DNA from: Enterobacteriaceae bacterium
GTDB taxonomy: Bacteria; Pseudomonadota; Gammaproteobacteria; Enterobacterales; Enterobacteriaceae
NCBI GenBank assembly: GCA_902363335.1
Contig: CABIZV010000001.1
Span: 434,001-498,000 of the forward strand
Reading direction: 5' to 3'
DNA length: 64,000 nt
Numbering within the stretch: the stretch's first letter is position 1; each line of letters begins with the position of its first letter. The notes beneath the pieces were generated by a model. The model worked only from the letters and a program-made list of their open reading frames with translations. It was not told the origin of the DNA and made no database searches. A program made the position numbers and the translations under genes. Below, piece after piece: positions 28,251-38,900 of this stretch.

Positions 28251-28905
28251 TGATATTTCGTTGATTGCCATTCTGGCTTTCTCCACTCTGCTGCCGTTTA
28301 TCATTGCCTGTGGGACCTGCTATATCAAATTCTCGATCGTATTTGTGATGGTTCGCAACGCCCTCGGTCTGCAACAAATTCCGTCGAATATGACGCTGAA
28401 CGGTATCGCTTTGGCATTATCTTTCTTTGTGATGATGCCAGTGGTTAAGGGAGGTTATGAAGAATATAAGCGTTCTGATATGGATACCAGTAATCCAGAA
28501 TCAGTGGCGTATTTTATTGAGCATGGCCTGGATAGCTACCGTGACTATCTGCAAAAATATTCTGATCCTGAACTTACGCAATTTTTTGAACGCGTTCAGT
28601 TGCAAAGAGATAAAGACGCAATGGGCGCCGCAGAGGAAGAGGAAAAACCGTCAATAATATCGTTGCTGCCTTCTTATGCCCTTAGCGAAATAAAAAGTGC
28701 TTTTAAGATTGGATTCTATATCTATTTGCCTTTCGTGGTTATTGATTTATTAGTATCCAGTATTTTGCTGGCTCTTGGGATGATGATGATGAGTCCGGTG
28801 ACAATATCGGTACCCATAAAACTGGTGCTTTTCGTGGTCATGGATGGTTGGACATTATTATCCAAGGGTCTGGTTTTACAATATATAAATCTGGCCACTT
28901 CATAG
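28237..28905 (+). CDS. spaP: SpaP export-gate protein (SctR)
   Basis: 222 residues (SpaP 224) with four hydrophobic segments. Begins IQGNDISLIAILAFSTLLPF and includes MVRNALGLQQIPSNMTLNGI and GMMMMSPVTISVPIKLVLF, nearly the Salmonella sequence. The start at 28237 is six bases after GAGG; 28234 is adjacent, and 28225 would put the ribosome site inside the gene. It overlaps the end of spaO by 14 bases. Confidence 0.95.
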   Translation: MIQGNDISLIAILAFSTLLPFIIACGTCYIKFSIVFVMVRNALGLQQIPSNMTLNGIALALSFFVMMPVVKGGYEEYKRSDMDTSNPESVAYFIEHGLDSYRDYLQKYSDPELTQFFERVQLQRDKDAMGAAEEEEKPSIISLLPSYALSEIKSAFKIGFYIYLPFVVIDLLVSSILLALGMMMMSPVTISVPIKLVLFVVMDGWTLLSKGLVLQYINLATS

Positions 28906-28917
28906 GTTTTCATAATA

Positions 28918-29175
28918 ATGAATGAAATCGCATACGCGGGTAATAAAGCGTTGTATCTGATCCTGATACTCTCGGCGCTCCCAATTATTGTGGCAACGGT
29001 TGTTGGCCTGCTGGTCGGTCTTTTTCAAACGGTAACGCAGTTGCAGGAGCAAACATTACCTTTCGGCCTGAAACTATTAAGCGTGGCATTGTGCCTGTTC
29101 CTGGTGACAGGTTGGTATGGCGATGTGCTGGTCGGGTTTGCTAAAGAGGTGATCCGTATGGCAATGGTAAGCTAA
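28918..29175 (+). CDS. spaQ: SpaQ export-gate protein (SctS)
   Basis: 85 residues (SpaQ 86), two hydrophobic helices with [20 protein letters not shown], the family signature. Part of the SpaPQR gate. Lies 12 bases after spaP and 2 before spaR. Confidence 0.96.
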   Translation: MNEIAYAGNKALYLILILSALPIIVATVVGLLVGLFQTVTQLQEQTLPFGLKLLSVALCLFLVTGWYGDVLVGFAKEVIRMAMVS

Positions 29176-29177
29176 CG

Positions 29178-29954
29178 ATGCACACGCTACTTTTTTTCGA
29201 TGTGCACCGATGGTTATATGAGATGGCAATGGCCTCGGCAAGAGTTATGCCGGCCTTTATCTTATTACCCTTTTTTAACTCCAGCACCCTGACTGGGGCT
29301 ATTCGTATGCCGGTGGCCATGCTAGTTGGCGTTTCTCTGTGGCCTTATGCTGGTTCACCGATCGCCGGTTTTGACAATGTCTGGTTTTTAATTCTTATTG
29401 CTAAGGAGCTAATGCTAGGGCTGATTATCGCCTTTTTTTTGTGCTTGCCATGCTGGGTGCTTCATGCAACCGGCAGTTTTATCGATAATCAGCGCGGGGC
29501 GACGTTAAGTAGTTCTATTGATCCCCTTTCCGGTGTTGATACTTCTGAGCTAGCTAATTTCTTTAACTTATTTGCGGCCGTGGTGGTGTTACAAAATGGC
29601 GGACTTCTGCTGCTGCTGGAAGTTTTTGAAAGGAGCTATCTTCTGTGGGGCCCTTATCAAATGGAAATGCCGGGTTTTATGTTGGTGGTTAAATTTATTA
29701 CCCTGGTCATTAGCCATGCGATTGTACTTGCCAGCCCGTTAATCATCATGTTTTTGCTTACCGAGCTATGTCTTGGCCTGCTTGCTCGGTTTGCACCACA
29801 GCTTAATGCCTTTGCATTGGCATTGACCGTGAAAAGCATCATCGCATTCTTCCTTCTGCTTCTGTACTTCACGCCAATCATTCCAGGGAAAATCATGTCG
29901 CTACAATTGGCCCCGGATATTTTAAATGGATGGTCAGTTAAAACAATTTATTGA
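29178..29954 (+). CDS. spaR: SpaR export-gate protein (SctT)
   Basis: 258 residues (SpaR 263), about six to eight hydrophobic helices; FIDNQRGATLSSSIDPLSG is the conserved SctT loop. Completes the helical export gate with SpaP and SpaQ. Full length. Confidence 0.95.
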   Translation: MHTLLFFDVHRWLYEMAMASARVMPAFILLPFFNSSTLTGAIRMPVAMLVGVSLWPYAGSPIAGFDNVWFLILIAKELMLGLIIAFFLCLPCWVLHATGSFIDNQRGATLSSSIDPLSGVDTSELANFFNLFAAVVVLQNGGLLLLLEVFERSYLLWGPYQMEMPGFMLVVKFITLVISHAIVLASPLIIMFLLTELCLGLLARFAPQLNAFALALTVKSIIAFFLLLLYFTPIIPGKIMSLQLAPDILNGWSVKTIY

Positions 29955-29973
29955 GTAAACAGTCGAGGGGTAA

Positions 29974-31038
29974 ATGTCAGGAAGTAAAACCGAAAAACCA
30001 ACACCGAAGAAGAAAAAAGAAGCCGCCGAAAAAGGACAATCTTTTAAAAGCAAAGACCTAATTATCTCCTGCTTAATACTCCTTGGTGTGCAATACCTCA
30101 TTAATACGCATGACGCTGTGGAATTTATGACCCTGTTACGCAGGGTCATTGAAAACGGCTTTGCTAATGATATGGAGGGGTATGCTAAAGCCGTTTTTTG
30201 GACCGGTATCAAGATATTTCTACCTTTTTTATTGCTCTGCATCGTGGCATCGGCGCTACCTGCGCTCCTGCAAACGGGGTTCTTGCTTGCCAGCAAGGCT
30301 CTTAAACTTAATTTTTCAGCGCTCAACCCGGTGAATGGCTTTAAGAAATTATTTAGCTTGAGAACCGTAAAAGATGTCATCAAATCATTATTGTTTTTGG
30401 TCAGCTTTGTATGCGCAGCCATCATGTTTTGGGATAAAAATAAAGTTACAGTTTTCGCTCAGGTAAATACACATACCATCAATATGTTCCCAATATGGGC
30501 CCAATTATTTGGTGCGTTGGTTTATCTGTGCCTGGGTTGCGCATTACTGGTGTTAATTCTCGATGCGCTTGCTGAATATTTTCTGCACATAAAAGATCTG
30601 AAAATGGATAAGCAGGAGGTGAAAAGAGAGCACAAAGAGCAGGATGGCGATCCTGAGATTAAATCTAAGCGCAAAGAACTGCATATGGAACTGCTCTCCG
30701 ACCAGGTGAAATCTGATATTGAAAACTCCAAGGTCATAGTCGCTAACCCAACCCACATTGCGGTCGGTATTTACGTCAACCTTGAAGTGGTTGGTATTCC
30801 ATTTATCTCTGTACTGGAGACCAACCAACGCGCCCTGGCCGTTCGCGCCTATGCGGAGAAAGTGGGTGTACCGGTTGTAGAAAACATCCATCTTGCCCGG
30901 CGCATATTCAAAACGCACCGTCGATATTCCTTTGTTAGTCTCGAGGAACTTGATGAAGTTATTGAAGTTTTAATCTGGCTTGAACAGGTTGAGAATGCCT
31001 GGAAGAGTGAACACGTTACCCCTCCTGAACGTGAATGA
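29974..31038 (+). CDS. spaS: SpaS autocleaving substrate-switch protein (SctU)
   Basis: 354 residues (SpaS 356). Four membrane segments, then a cytoplasmic domain with the self-cleavage motif NPTH at Asn258 (VIVANPTHIAVGIYV), the same residue number as in Salmonella. Cleavage allows the switch from needle to translocator export. GAGGGG precedes the ATG. Last gene of the inv/spa run before an 81-bp gap. Confidence 0.96.
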   Translation: MSGSKTEKPTPKKKKEAAEKGQSFKSKDLIISCLILLGVQYLINTHDAVEFMTLLRRVIENGFANDMEGYAKAVFWTGIKIFLPFLLLCIVASALPALLQTGFLLASKALKLNFSALNPVNGFKKLFSLRTVKDVIKSLLFLVSFVCAAIMFWDKNKVTVFAQVNTHTINMFPIWAQLFGALVYLCLGCALLVLILDALAEYFLHIKDLKMDKQEVKREHKEQDGDPEIKSKRKELHMELLSDQVKSDIENSKVIVANPTHIAVGIYVNLEVVGIPFISVLETNQRALAVRAYAEKVGVPVVENIHLARRIFKTHRRYSFVSLEELDEVIEVLIWLEQVENAWKSEHVTPPERE

Positions 31039-31081
31039 GCGTTCTTTATGCGTACGCCTTAAATCCTTATGTTGTAATGCT

Positions 31082-31100
31082 GTCATCAGTCGGTGATGAC
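31082..31100. promoter_or_regulatory. Perfect dyad upstream of sicA
   Basis: GTCATCA-GTCGG-TGATGAC lies 20 bases before the sicA start in the 81-bp gap after spaS. In Salmonella the sicA promoter here is activated by InvF-SicA. This dyad could be an operator or a leader stem near the ribosome site; it has no T-run and is not a terminator. Confidence 0.4.
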
Positions 31101-31119
31101 GTAATCTGAGAGTATATAA

Positions 31120-31626
31120 ATGATCAAAAAAGATATTACCGAGCAAGAAGCATCCTTAGTTCTTACCGCTACCCTGGAGCATGGTGCTACGTTAAAAGAG
31201 ATTCATGGTATCCCTGATAATACCATGGAAAACATTTATGCCCATGCCTATCAGTATTATAAGGAAGGGCGCTTGGATGAAGCAGAGAGCTTTTTCAACT
31301 TTCTCTGTATGTATGATCTTAAGAACCCCGACTATTTCATTGGGTTAGGGGCCGTTAACCAGTTGAAAAAAAATTACACTAAAGCTTGCGATTTTTACGC
31401 GCTGGCGTATGTGATGGCTGATAATAATTTCAACCCGGTCTTTTACTCAGGGCAGTGCCAGCTTTTAATGGGCAATTTTGTCAAAGCCCTACAGAGCTTT
31501 GAGATTATTTGTAAGCGTTGCCCAGACGAGGCTCTGGTTAAAAAAGCGAAGGTATATATGGAAACCATTCGTAGCAATCGCCTGGAACAAGAAAATATTG
31601 AAGAGACTCAGGAGGTGGAAGAGTAA
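31120..31626 (+). CDS. sicA: SicA translocator chaperone and InvF co-activator
   Basis: 168 residues (SicA 165). Tandem TPRs (AYQYYKEGRLDEAESFFNFL, YTKACDFYALAYVMADNN). It keeps SipB and SipC apart in the cytosol and, once free, co-activates transcription with InvF. It is first in the sicA-sipBCD block. Confidence 0.96.
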   Translation: MIKKDITEQEASLVLTATLEHGATLKEIHGIPDNTMENIYAHAYQYYKEGRLDEAESFFNFLCMYDLKNPDYFIGLGAVNQLKKNYTKACDFYALAYVMADNNFNPVFYSGQCQLLMGNFVKALQSFEIICKRCPDEALVKKAKVYMETIRSNRLEQENIEETQEVEE

Positions 31627-31678
31627 TTTTAAAGTATTCATATATGTGCTGAAAGCTAATAAGTTATAAGGAAATTAT

Positions 31679-33571
31679 ATGAGTTTAAATTTATCTAATA
31701 ATGTCTCTGTTGGGAAGGTGGCCAATACCACAGTTTCTAGCGATGCCATTCGTCATAAAACGCATATTTCCAGCACGCAAGGCTCGCGTCTTAATTCGAT
31801 CGCGCAGCAAAAGAGCATGGACGAAATTGCGACGGGTGTTTCTGATGAAATTGCTGGGGAGATCGAAGCTGAGATTGACCGACCCGCTATTCGGCAATCT
31901 GAGAATAAGTTGACCAATAAATCACAGATGCTGTTGACAATGTTGCGTTATCACTCGATCAGCAACTCGATGAATGAGAGTCAGCTGGCTAACGCGGCAG
32001 CTGTTTTTAATGCACAGGCCAATGCCAATATTCAGAAGGCGCAGGAATTATCCTCCGAACTTGACAAGTTAACGGATGAGTTTGATGCCCAGTCTGACGT
32101 GATTAATAATGCGCAGGATGTCTTTGATTCGGCGAAATCGGATTGGGGGAAAGCTAAAAGTAAGTTAACCGATGCGCAAAATACATTGAATAACTTACTC
32201 GACGATCCAGATGCGAAAAGCGAAGACATTGAAAAAGCGAAAAAGGCCGTTGCTGAAGCCCAGCAAGGATTAACTCAGGCTTCGCAAGCCATGTCTACTG
32301 CCCAGACTAAGCTCGATAAAGCGCTGGATGTTGGACAAAAGATACTCAATACCATCAATGCCAAAACGGCAGAGATGAACGCTAAATATAGCAATGTTCA
32401 GGTTAACGATACCGCGAGCTCTACAGCAGCACAGCATTCAGAACAGGCACTCACCCGCACGGCAATCATGATCCAATTGATTACCGAGTTCATCATGAAG
32501 ATGGATGATGTTTCTTCTGAAAAGCTTAAAAATGATCTTGAGATCAACAAGATGCAAACGCAGGCCCGTCAGGCCGAAATGAAGCGTAAATCTGATGAAT
32601 ATGAAGAGCAGGTACGTAAAGCCGAGGAAGCGCAAAAAACGGCAGGATGTATCGGCAAAATTTTAGGTGGCCTGGCTATCGCTTTCGGCGCGATTACCAC
32701 CATTTTTGGCGGCGGTGGCGCTGCGCTGATGGCCATTGGTATCGCCCTGATGGTTGCCGACCCAATTGTTGAAGCGATTACCGGTCAATCGCTGACTGGC
32801 ATGATCATGGATCCTCTTATGGAACATGTTCTTATGCCGCTAATGAATGTTCTCGGTGATATTGTCAGCAAGATCTTTGATATGACCCCGCTGGGGCTGC
32901 TATTGAATGCTATTGATAAAGCCACCGGCGCTAACATGATGGACACGATCCACACTGTCGTAACCGCGGCGGTAGCAATTGCCGCCATTGTGGCAGTGGC
33001 CTTCGTCGCCAAAAGTGCGGCAAAATTCCTGATTGAGAAAATGTCGCAGGCGATGACCTCCGCCATTGTTCAAACGGTGAAGGCGGCTATCGCTAAAGCG
33101 ATAAATAAGCTTATTCCGACGCTAGTAAAAAATGCTGCGAAGCAGGGCGCAACTGCTGCGAGGGCGGTGAGTAGTCAGATTTCAAAAACCATTCAAAATG
33201 TTAGCGAGAGCGTCACTAAAAATATTTCTGGCTTCCTTAAGAATAGTGACTCGACCGTTCTGAATAATCTTGGCAAGATTAATATGAACCATATCATGAT
33301 GGCGAATGTCGGCGTTAATACCTCTAATGGCATTATTCAGTCTGGCATGCAAATGAATATCGCTAATATTCAACTGGAAGCTCAGAAAGCATTAGCTAGT
33401 TTCCAGCTCGCGCAAACGGATGTGAAGATACTGAGTGATATTCTCTCCAGTTATTTGTCACGGTTCAAACAAGAACAGGAGCAAGTGCAGAAAATGGGGC
33501 TAACGCTCTCTGATATGCTGCAAAACCAGGCCGCGGCCGGTGCCTCTGTTATTAAAAATATGAAAGCTTAA
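31679..33571 (+). CDS. sipB: SipB translocon protein
   Basis: 630 residues (SipB 593). Long coiled-coil region (about 100-230), a hydrophobic hairpin near 325-370 (ILGGLAIAFGAITTIFGGGG) and a second hydrophobic stretch near 427-445 (VVTAAVAIAAIVAVAFVAK). It inserts with SipC into the host membrane as the translocation pore. AAGGAAA precedes the ATG. Confidence 0.95.
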   Translation: MSLNLSNNVSVGKVANTTVSSDAIRHKTHISSTQGSRLNSIAQQKSMDEIATGVSDEIAGEIEAEIDRPAIRQSENKLTNKSQMLLTMLRYHSISNSMNESQLANAAAVFNAQANANIQKAQELSSELDKLTDEFDAQSDVINNAQDVFDSAKSDWGKAKSKLTDAQNTLNNLLDDPDAKSEDIEKAKKAVAEAQQGLTQASQAMSTAQTKLDKALDVGQKILNTINAKTAEMNAKYSNVQVNDTASSTAAQHSEQALTRTAIMIQLITEFIMKMDDVSSEKLKNDLEINKMQTQARQAEMKRKSDEYEEQVRKAEEAQKTAGCIGKILGGLAIAFGAITTIFGGGGAALMAIGIALMVADPIVEAITGQSLTGMIMDPLMEHVLMPLMNVLGDIVSKIFDMTPLGLLLNAIDKATGANMMDTIHTVVTAAVAIAAIVAVAFVAKSAAKFLIEKMSQAMTSAIVQTVKAAIAKAINKLIPTLVKNAAKQGATAARAVSSQISKTIQNVSESVTKNISGFLKNSDSTVLNNLGKINMNHIMMANVGVNTSNGIIQSGMQMNIANIQLEAQKALASFQLAQTDVKILSDILSSYLSRFKQEQEQVQKMGLTLSDMLQNQAAAGASVIKNMKA

Positions 33572-33589
33572 TTTTAACAAGGATATATT

Positions 33590-34699
33590 ATGCCTACTAT
33601 TTCTAACTCTGTTGGAACACAGCGTCCGCTAACTAATCTCGATAATAATACCTACATCAAGAAGGCCGAGTCGGCGCCGTTAAAATCGCCGGAGATTGCG
33701 CAAAGTACGGCTACGCCTGTATTCGTTGACAGCGCAGCAAAAGATGTGGTGACCGCAGAATCGCTTAAAAACACCACCCCTGATATTGTACCTAGCCCAG
33801 TGCAAGCCGACCCGGAAGCCTTCACCAAACAGGTTTCACAGGCACTAAGTTCTATTTCTAATCTCACCCAGTCTGAAGCCTCAATAGCCATGGAGCAAAT
33901 GAACGATTCATTGGTTGTGCTGGCGAATAAGAGCGGTTTCGATATTTCGACTATTGCTAATGGCTTTAGTGGTAAGGCGGCAGAGGTTCTGCAAACGATT
34001 CTCTCGGCTGCGCAATATAACCAATCGATTATGCGTGAACAGTCAAATGCTAATAATATCATGGCGCGCAGCTTGGGTGAGATGAGCTCTAAGCAAACTA
34101 TTCAGGCCGGTATCGAAAACAAAACGATGGTGGATAAACAGGCCGGCATTTCGTTAGCGTCGACGGCAGTCTCCGGCACTATTCAGGGTAAGGCGCTCAA
34201 TAATTCAAATAAGGCGATTAAAACACACGGTTTTAAATCTAATGACCTTAAGCGTCAATCCGACTCCATGAGTGCCAATGCAACGCCAGGCAAACGTGCG
34301 CGACTGGATAAGATGACCTCTCAGGATGCCTCTGATATTAAGCTGCTGAAGAAAGAGTCTAATCGATTGAAACATGACTCTTCAGAAGAAAGCATGCAGC
34401 AGCAACTGCGCGCTAATGATGCAAGCAAACTGCAAATGCAGGGGACGATGTTAGGTCAGGGTGGACAGTCGGTTGCCGGCCTGGCTTCTTCTAATGGCTA
34501 TGTTGATAAAGCAAATGCTGAAGCGCACGCACAGATTCTGAAAACAGATGAAAACGTCTTTACCTCACGTAAAGAATCTGATGAGCGCGAACAGCAGGCC
34601 ATTGGTCAGTTTAAGGCCGAACTGATGCAGTTGCTTAATCAGATCCTTGCCAACCGTGCGGGCACCGTTAGAGCCATGACCGCTAACCTGAAAGGCTAG
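33590..34699 (+). CDS. sipC: SipC translocon protein
   Basis: 369 residues (SipC 409). A central region with GKAAEVLQTILSAAQYNQSI and a Gly/Ala-containing stretch (LASTAVSGTIQGKALN), with a C-terminal helical end (FKAELMQLLNQILANRAGTV). Partner of SipB; Salmonella SipC also nucleates actin from its C-terminus, and conservation of that activity cannot be judged here. It is followed by a hairpin at 34722 before sipD. Confidence 0.92.
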   Translation: MPTISNSVGTQRPLTNLDNNTYIKKAESAPLKSPEIAQSTATPVFVDSAAKDVVTAESLKNTTPDIVPSPVQADPEAFTKQVSQALSSISNLTQSEASIAMEQMNDSLVVLANKSGFDISTIANGFSGKAAEVLQTILSAAQYNQSIMREQSNANNIMARSLGEMSSKQTIQAGIENKTMVDKQAGISLASTAVSGTIQGKALNNSNKAIKTHGFKSNDLKRQSDSMSANATPGKRARLDKMTSQDASDIKLLKKESNRLKHDSSEESMQQQLRANDASKLQMQGTMLGQGGQSVAGLASSNGYVDKANAEAHAQILKTDENVFTSRKESDEREQQAIGQFKAELMQLLNQILANRAGTVRAMTANLKG

Positions 34700-34721
34700 A
34701 CCTCCAGTTATCATTCATCCC

Positions 34722-34745
34722 AGCCCCCTGTTTAAGGGGGCTTTT
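34722..34745 (+). terminator. Hairpin with short T-run between sipC and sipD
   Basis: AGCCCCC-TGTTTAA-GGGGGCT, 7-bp perfect arms followed by TTT, ending only 10 bases before sipD. It resembles a weak intrinsic terminator and could attenuate transcription into sipD and the very long gene after it, or mark an RNA processing site. Confidence 0.55.
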
Positions 34746-34755
34746 GTGAGTAAAA

Positions 34756-35916
34756 ATGCCAATTGATCATATTACGTCGAACCCTATTACTCCGGCTTGG
34801 TTATTGAACAAAACGCTGGAAGGTGAATCGTCTGTTGAAAATAACCAAAACCTGACATCGACAGATGATACGGCGCCGTTGCCCACCACCACTCTTAAAA
34901 GCCTGTTGCCGGATTCCGTTGTCCGGGCACTTTTAAAACCAATGCCATCAACTGTTGTTGACGTCGCAAAACTGAGTAAGTTGGTTGAAAACGGACATAT
35001 TCAAGAATTCCAGCAAACGATTGAAGTCATCAAGGCTAAAAATGCCATGACAAAGCTGGCTGTTGAGCAAAAGAAGGCACTGTTAGCGGGCATCGCAGAG
35101 GAACTGTCTTCATCCGTTAACGCAACTGAGGCCAGCACGAATAATGAAACGCCAGCGGTTTTGACCTCCGCTGATAAGGATTTCCTTAAATCCGCCCGGG
35201 CGGCCGCTGCTTTCACCCGTTCCTCGCTTCCGGTTGCAGAGGAATCTGCTGATGATACCTCGGCCGCAGAGGCTGAAGATCTTATCAACATATTCAATGA
35301 TGTGGTTAAGGAAAGTGAATATTCAACCTCGAGCAGCAAAGAGATTTGCGATGCGGTGGCTGATGCCATTGCCGCAATGGGCGAAGGCTATCTCGATATT
35401 TTTCAGGAAGCGGTGGAAGCCTATGCCAGCTTTTACGCTGATTTTTCAGAGGTGATGGCGAACCTGAAAAAATACATCACGGTTGATGATGAAGATATTA
35501 AATTTGATGGTCGGGGTTTTGCTGCCGAATTACAAACTGTAATAGATAAGTACAGTGGTGATGCTGGAATCTTATATAGCGGTTCCTCCCCTGAGGAGGC
35601 GAAAGCCTGGGCTAAAGAGATGGGGTTGGACCCTGATAAGTGTGTCGATGGGAATAATGTTCGGATTGATTTATCATCAGTTAAAAATCTAAAAAATAGC
35701 TCTTATAACGATTACAACAATAAAAAACTTAACTCGGCGCAGTGGGCAGCATACCAAAGTAGTGTCGATATTGTTAAGGATTCTGTGCAAACAGGTATGC
35801 AGTCTCTGACACAGAAATATTCAAATGCAAACTCGACATTTGATAATTTAGTCAAAATATTGAGCAGCACTATTTCTCAGCTTTTAGAGTCTGACAAGTC
35901 CTTCTTTAATATTTAA
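34756..35916 (+). CDS. sipD: SipD needle-tip protein
   Basis: 386 residues (SipD 343). N-terminal helical hairpin acting as self-chaperone, central coiled coil, and the C-terminal tip motif (WAAYQSSVDIVKDSVQTGMQ, YSNANSTFDNLVKILSSTIS). It caps the needle and senses host contact. The extra 40 residues are mostly Ala/Ser/Glu-rich linker around 110-175. Confidence 0.94.
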   Translation: MPIDHITSNPITPAWLLNKTLEGESSVENNQNLTSTDDTAPLPTTTLKSLLPDSVVRALLKPMPSTVVDVAKLSKLVENGHIQEFQQTIEVIKAKNAMTKLAVEQKKALLAGIAEELSSSVNATEASTNNETPAVLTSADKDFLKSARAAAAFTRSSLPVAEESADDTSAAEAEDLINIFNDVVKESEYSTSSSKEICDAVADAIAAMGEGYLDIFQEAVEAYASFYADFSEVMANLKKYITVDDEDIKFDGRGFAAELQTVIDKYSGDAGILYSGSSPEEAKAWAKEMGLDPDKCVDGNNVRIDLSSVKNLKNSSYNDYNNKKLNSAQWAAYQSSVDIVKDSVQTGMQSLTQKYSNANSTFDNLVKILSSTISQLLESDKSFFNI

Positions 35917-35928
35917 TTGGGAGTCGTT

Positions 35929-38900
35929 ATGATACCTTCTTCAAGCGCGACGGCCGCATCATTTCGTTTATCATTCAATAACTCTACTCCTTCCGCGCGG
36001 GGACCGTTTGGGGACCTGACTGGCATTTCTAATACCAACTTAAAGCTTGTATTAGAAGATGCCGTGAAAAAGTCTGGCGTTCACTATAAATCTGTTTCTG
36101 AGCTAATTACTCATGCAGGATCGCTTGTGCAGACTGCAATAGATAAAAGCGAAACGGATTCGGCGAAAAGAACCGAAAATCCAGCTAGCGGCGAACTAAG
36201 CCAGGCTTCGGTGGATAATCACGCCGAGGTCTTGCAGAACTCTCGTTCTGAGGGAGGTATCTCGCGGAACGAGAAAATTGTAACCGCATTAAAGAGCTTG
36301 CCCACCGGTGAGCAATTTGTTGTTCATAAAGCGACTACGGCAAAGGATGCACTGTTTAATGAAATAAAAGAATCTCCGTCTACTTTCGATTTGTCACAAA
36401 ACACGCTAGCGAAATTCAAGTCTCTTGTTGAAAATAATAGCGGTATGGGCAATTCAAAGGCTTTAAAATGTGTTGAAGATTTTATGACTATTCGTCATGA
36501 GATTAAATCACGCCTGTCACCAGACGATAGTAAGACGCGTGCAGAACTTGATAAAGTGACTAGATCGTTTATCTCCAGCATTGTTAAGAACGGTGTGGGA
36601 GTGAACTCCCCTGCGGCTGGGTCGAGTAAACATGCAGATGCCTTAAATAAGCATAAGCAAATCTGCAGTAGACTTATTGCACTTGATAAGCAATCTTCCG
36701 CCCTGAGCTACAATGTCGAAATAGCTAATCGTATTGGTGAATCACTAATAAAGGCGGGTTTAACGCAAGATGAATGTGCTGAGGTTATGGCTAGCGCTAA
36801 CAACCTTTTCAGGGATTCCATTGAGGAAAACGATTCCATCCTAAGCACTATCAATCGTAGCAATCATTTATCCTCTTTTGAGCAGACTCAGACCCGACTC
36901 GGCCAGGAGTCGATAACATTTGATCTGCTTAAGAATGCGCTAGCGGATTTGGCGAAACCCAAAGCGGATGACGCTACCGATTCAGGCCCTGGCCCCGAGG
37001 TTAAAGTAGAGCCTTCGAAAGAACCGGGTGTCAACATTACGATTAATGCTCCGTTCAATTTCACCTACCATGAAGGCAACAAGGGGAGTGAGAGCCCGGG
37101 CACGGCCCCTGAAAATCAACCTGCCTTTATGACAACCCCCGATGCTAGCCAGAATGAGCCTATTGCTCCGCAATTAGCGGCAGTCGGGGTAGGAACATTG
37201 CCTGAGGAAATGGATTCACCTTCTCACCCGCTACAAAATCCTCAACGTCGTGCGATGGCTAACGTTTTGGAAAGTTCGGTACAGCATGCGCCCGATCATT
37301 CTGAGCAGGAGAGTCAGACAACATCAGCCGTGGAATCCCCGCGCCAATCAGTTAGCCGTGATTCGGGTGATATTGGCGATGTTGGTAATGAACTGCGGCA
37401 CGATGTTATAGATTCGGCGACGAGACCCGCCGTTGAATCTATGCGTCAAGATGAAAAGAACACCGTCTCTACCGATCGTACTGACCAGGCGAGCGGTACC
37501 GATGGTAATCCAACATTACTCCGGTCACCTGTTTCTTCGTATATCGGCGGACCAGGCTCCTCAAGCGCACGTACGAATCCGGCTGAGGCCCGTCGCACGG
37601 CGCAGGGTGGCCCGAGGGCGCTGAACAGCCAGGGGACGCAGTTCCAGGGGCTGAACGGTGATCAGACGAGTGGGACTCCCGCATCACCGGGTACTTCGGG
37701 TGTGTCAGGGGGCGTTGGAACCCGTACGGCTCCGGTCGGAACATCGCGCGGAATGGAAACACAAAATCCTGAGCGCACATCTTCAAGGGGAACCGGTAGC
37801 GGACAGGCCCGCGGAGTGACAGGGGGGGCTGCACCATCTGCTTCTCCGGCATCATCGTATATCGGCGGTCCGGGATCTTCGGGTGCACGCGCGAACCCGG
37901 CTGAAGACCGTCGCACGGCACAGGGTGGCCCGAGGGCGCTGAACAGCCAAGGGACGCAGTTCCAGGGGATGAACGGTGGCCAGACGACTGGGACGCCGGC
38001 GTCAACTAGTACTTCGGGCTCGTCACAGAACGGCGGTAGCAATACGGCTGTGGGCGGGACGTCGCGCGGTACGGGTACCGAGGGCGCATCTCAGGGCCCT
38101 GATCGTGGACAAGCCCGCGGAGTGACTGGGGGCGCTGCACCTTCTGCTTCTCCGGTCTCATCATATATCGGCGGTCCGGGATCTTCGGGTGCACGCGCGA
38201 ACCCGGCTGAAGCCCGGCGTACGGCGCAGGGTGGTCCGGGGGCACTGAACAGCCAGGGGACACCGTTCCAGGGGGGGAACGGTGGCCAGACGACTGGGAC
38301 GCCGGCGTCAACCAGTACTTCGGGCTCGTCACAGGGCGTCGGAATCAATACGACTCCGGGCTCGTCACAGGGCGTCGGAATAAATACGACTCCAGGTTCG
38401 TCACAGAGCGGCGGTAGCAATACGGCTGCGGGCGGGACGTCGCGCGGTACGGGTACCGAGGGCGCATCTCAGGGCCCTGATCGTGGACAGGCCCGCGGAG
38501 TGACAGGGGGAGCTGCACCTTCTGCTTCTCCGGTCTCATCGTATATCGGCGGTCCGGGATCTTCGGGTGCACGTTCGAACCCGGCTGAAGCCCGGCGCAC
38601 GGCACAGGATGGTCCGGGGGTACTGAACAGCCAGGGGACACCGTTCCAGGGGATGAACGGTAGCCAGACGACTGGGACGCCGGCATCTACCAGTACTTCG
38701 GGCTCGCCACAGGGTGTCGGAATCAATACGACTCCAGGTTCGTCACAGGGTGTCGGAATCAATACGACTCCAGGTTCGTCACAGGGCGTTGGAATTAATA
38801 CGACTCCAGGTTCATCACAGGGCGTTGGAATCAATACGACTCCGGGCTCGTCACAGGGTGTCGGAATCAATACGACTCCGGGTTCGTCACAGGGTGGCGG

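Noticed and set aside
38713..38892. 36-bp direct repeats as a CRISPR array
   Set aside because: The units are contiguous with no spacers and lie in frame within a coding sequence; no cas genes are present.
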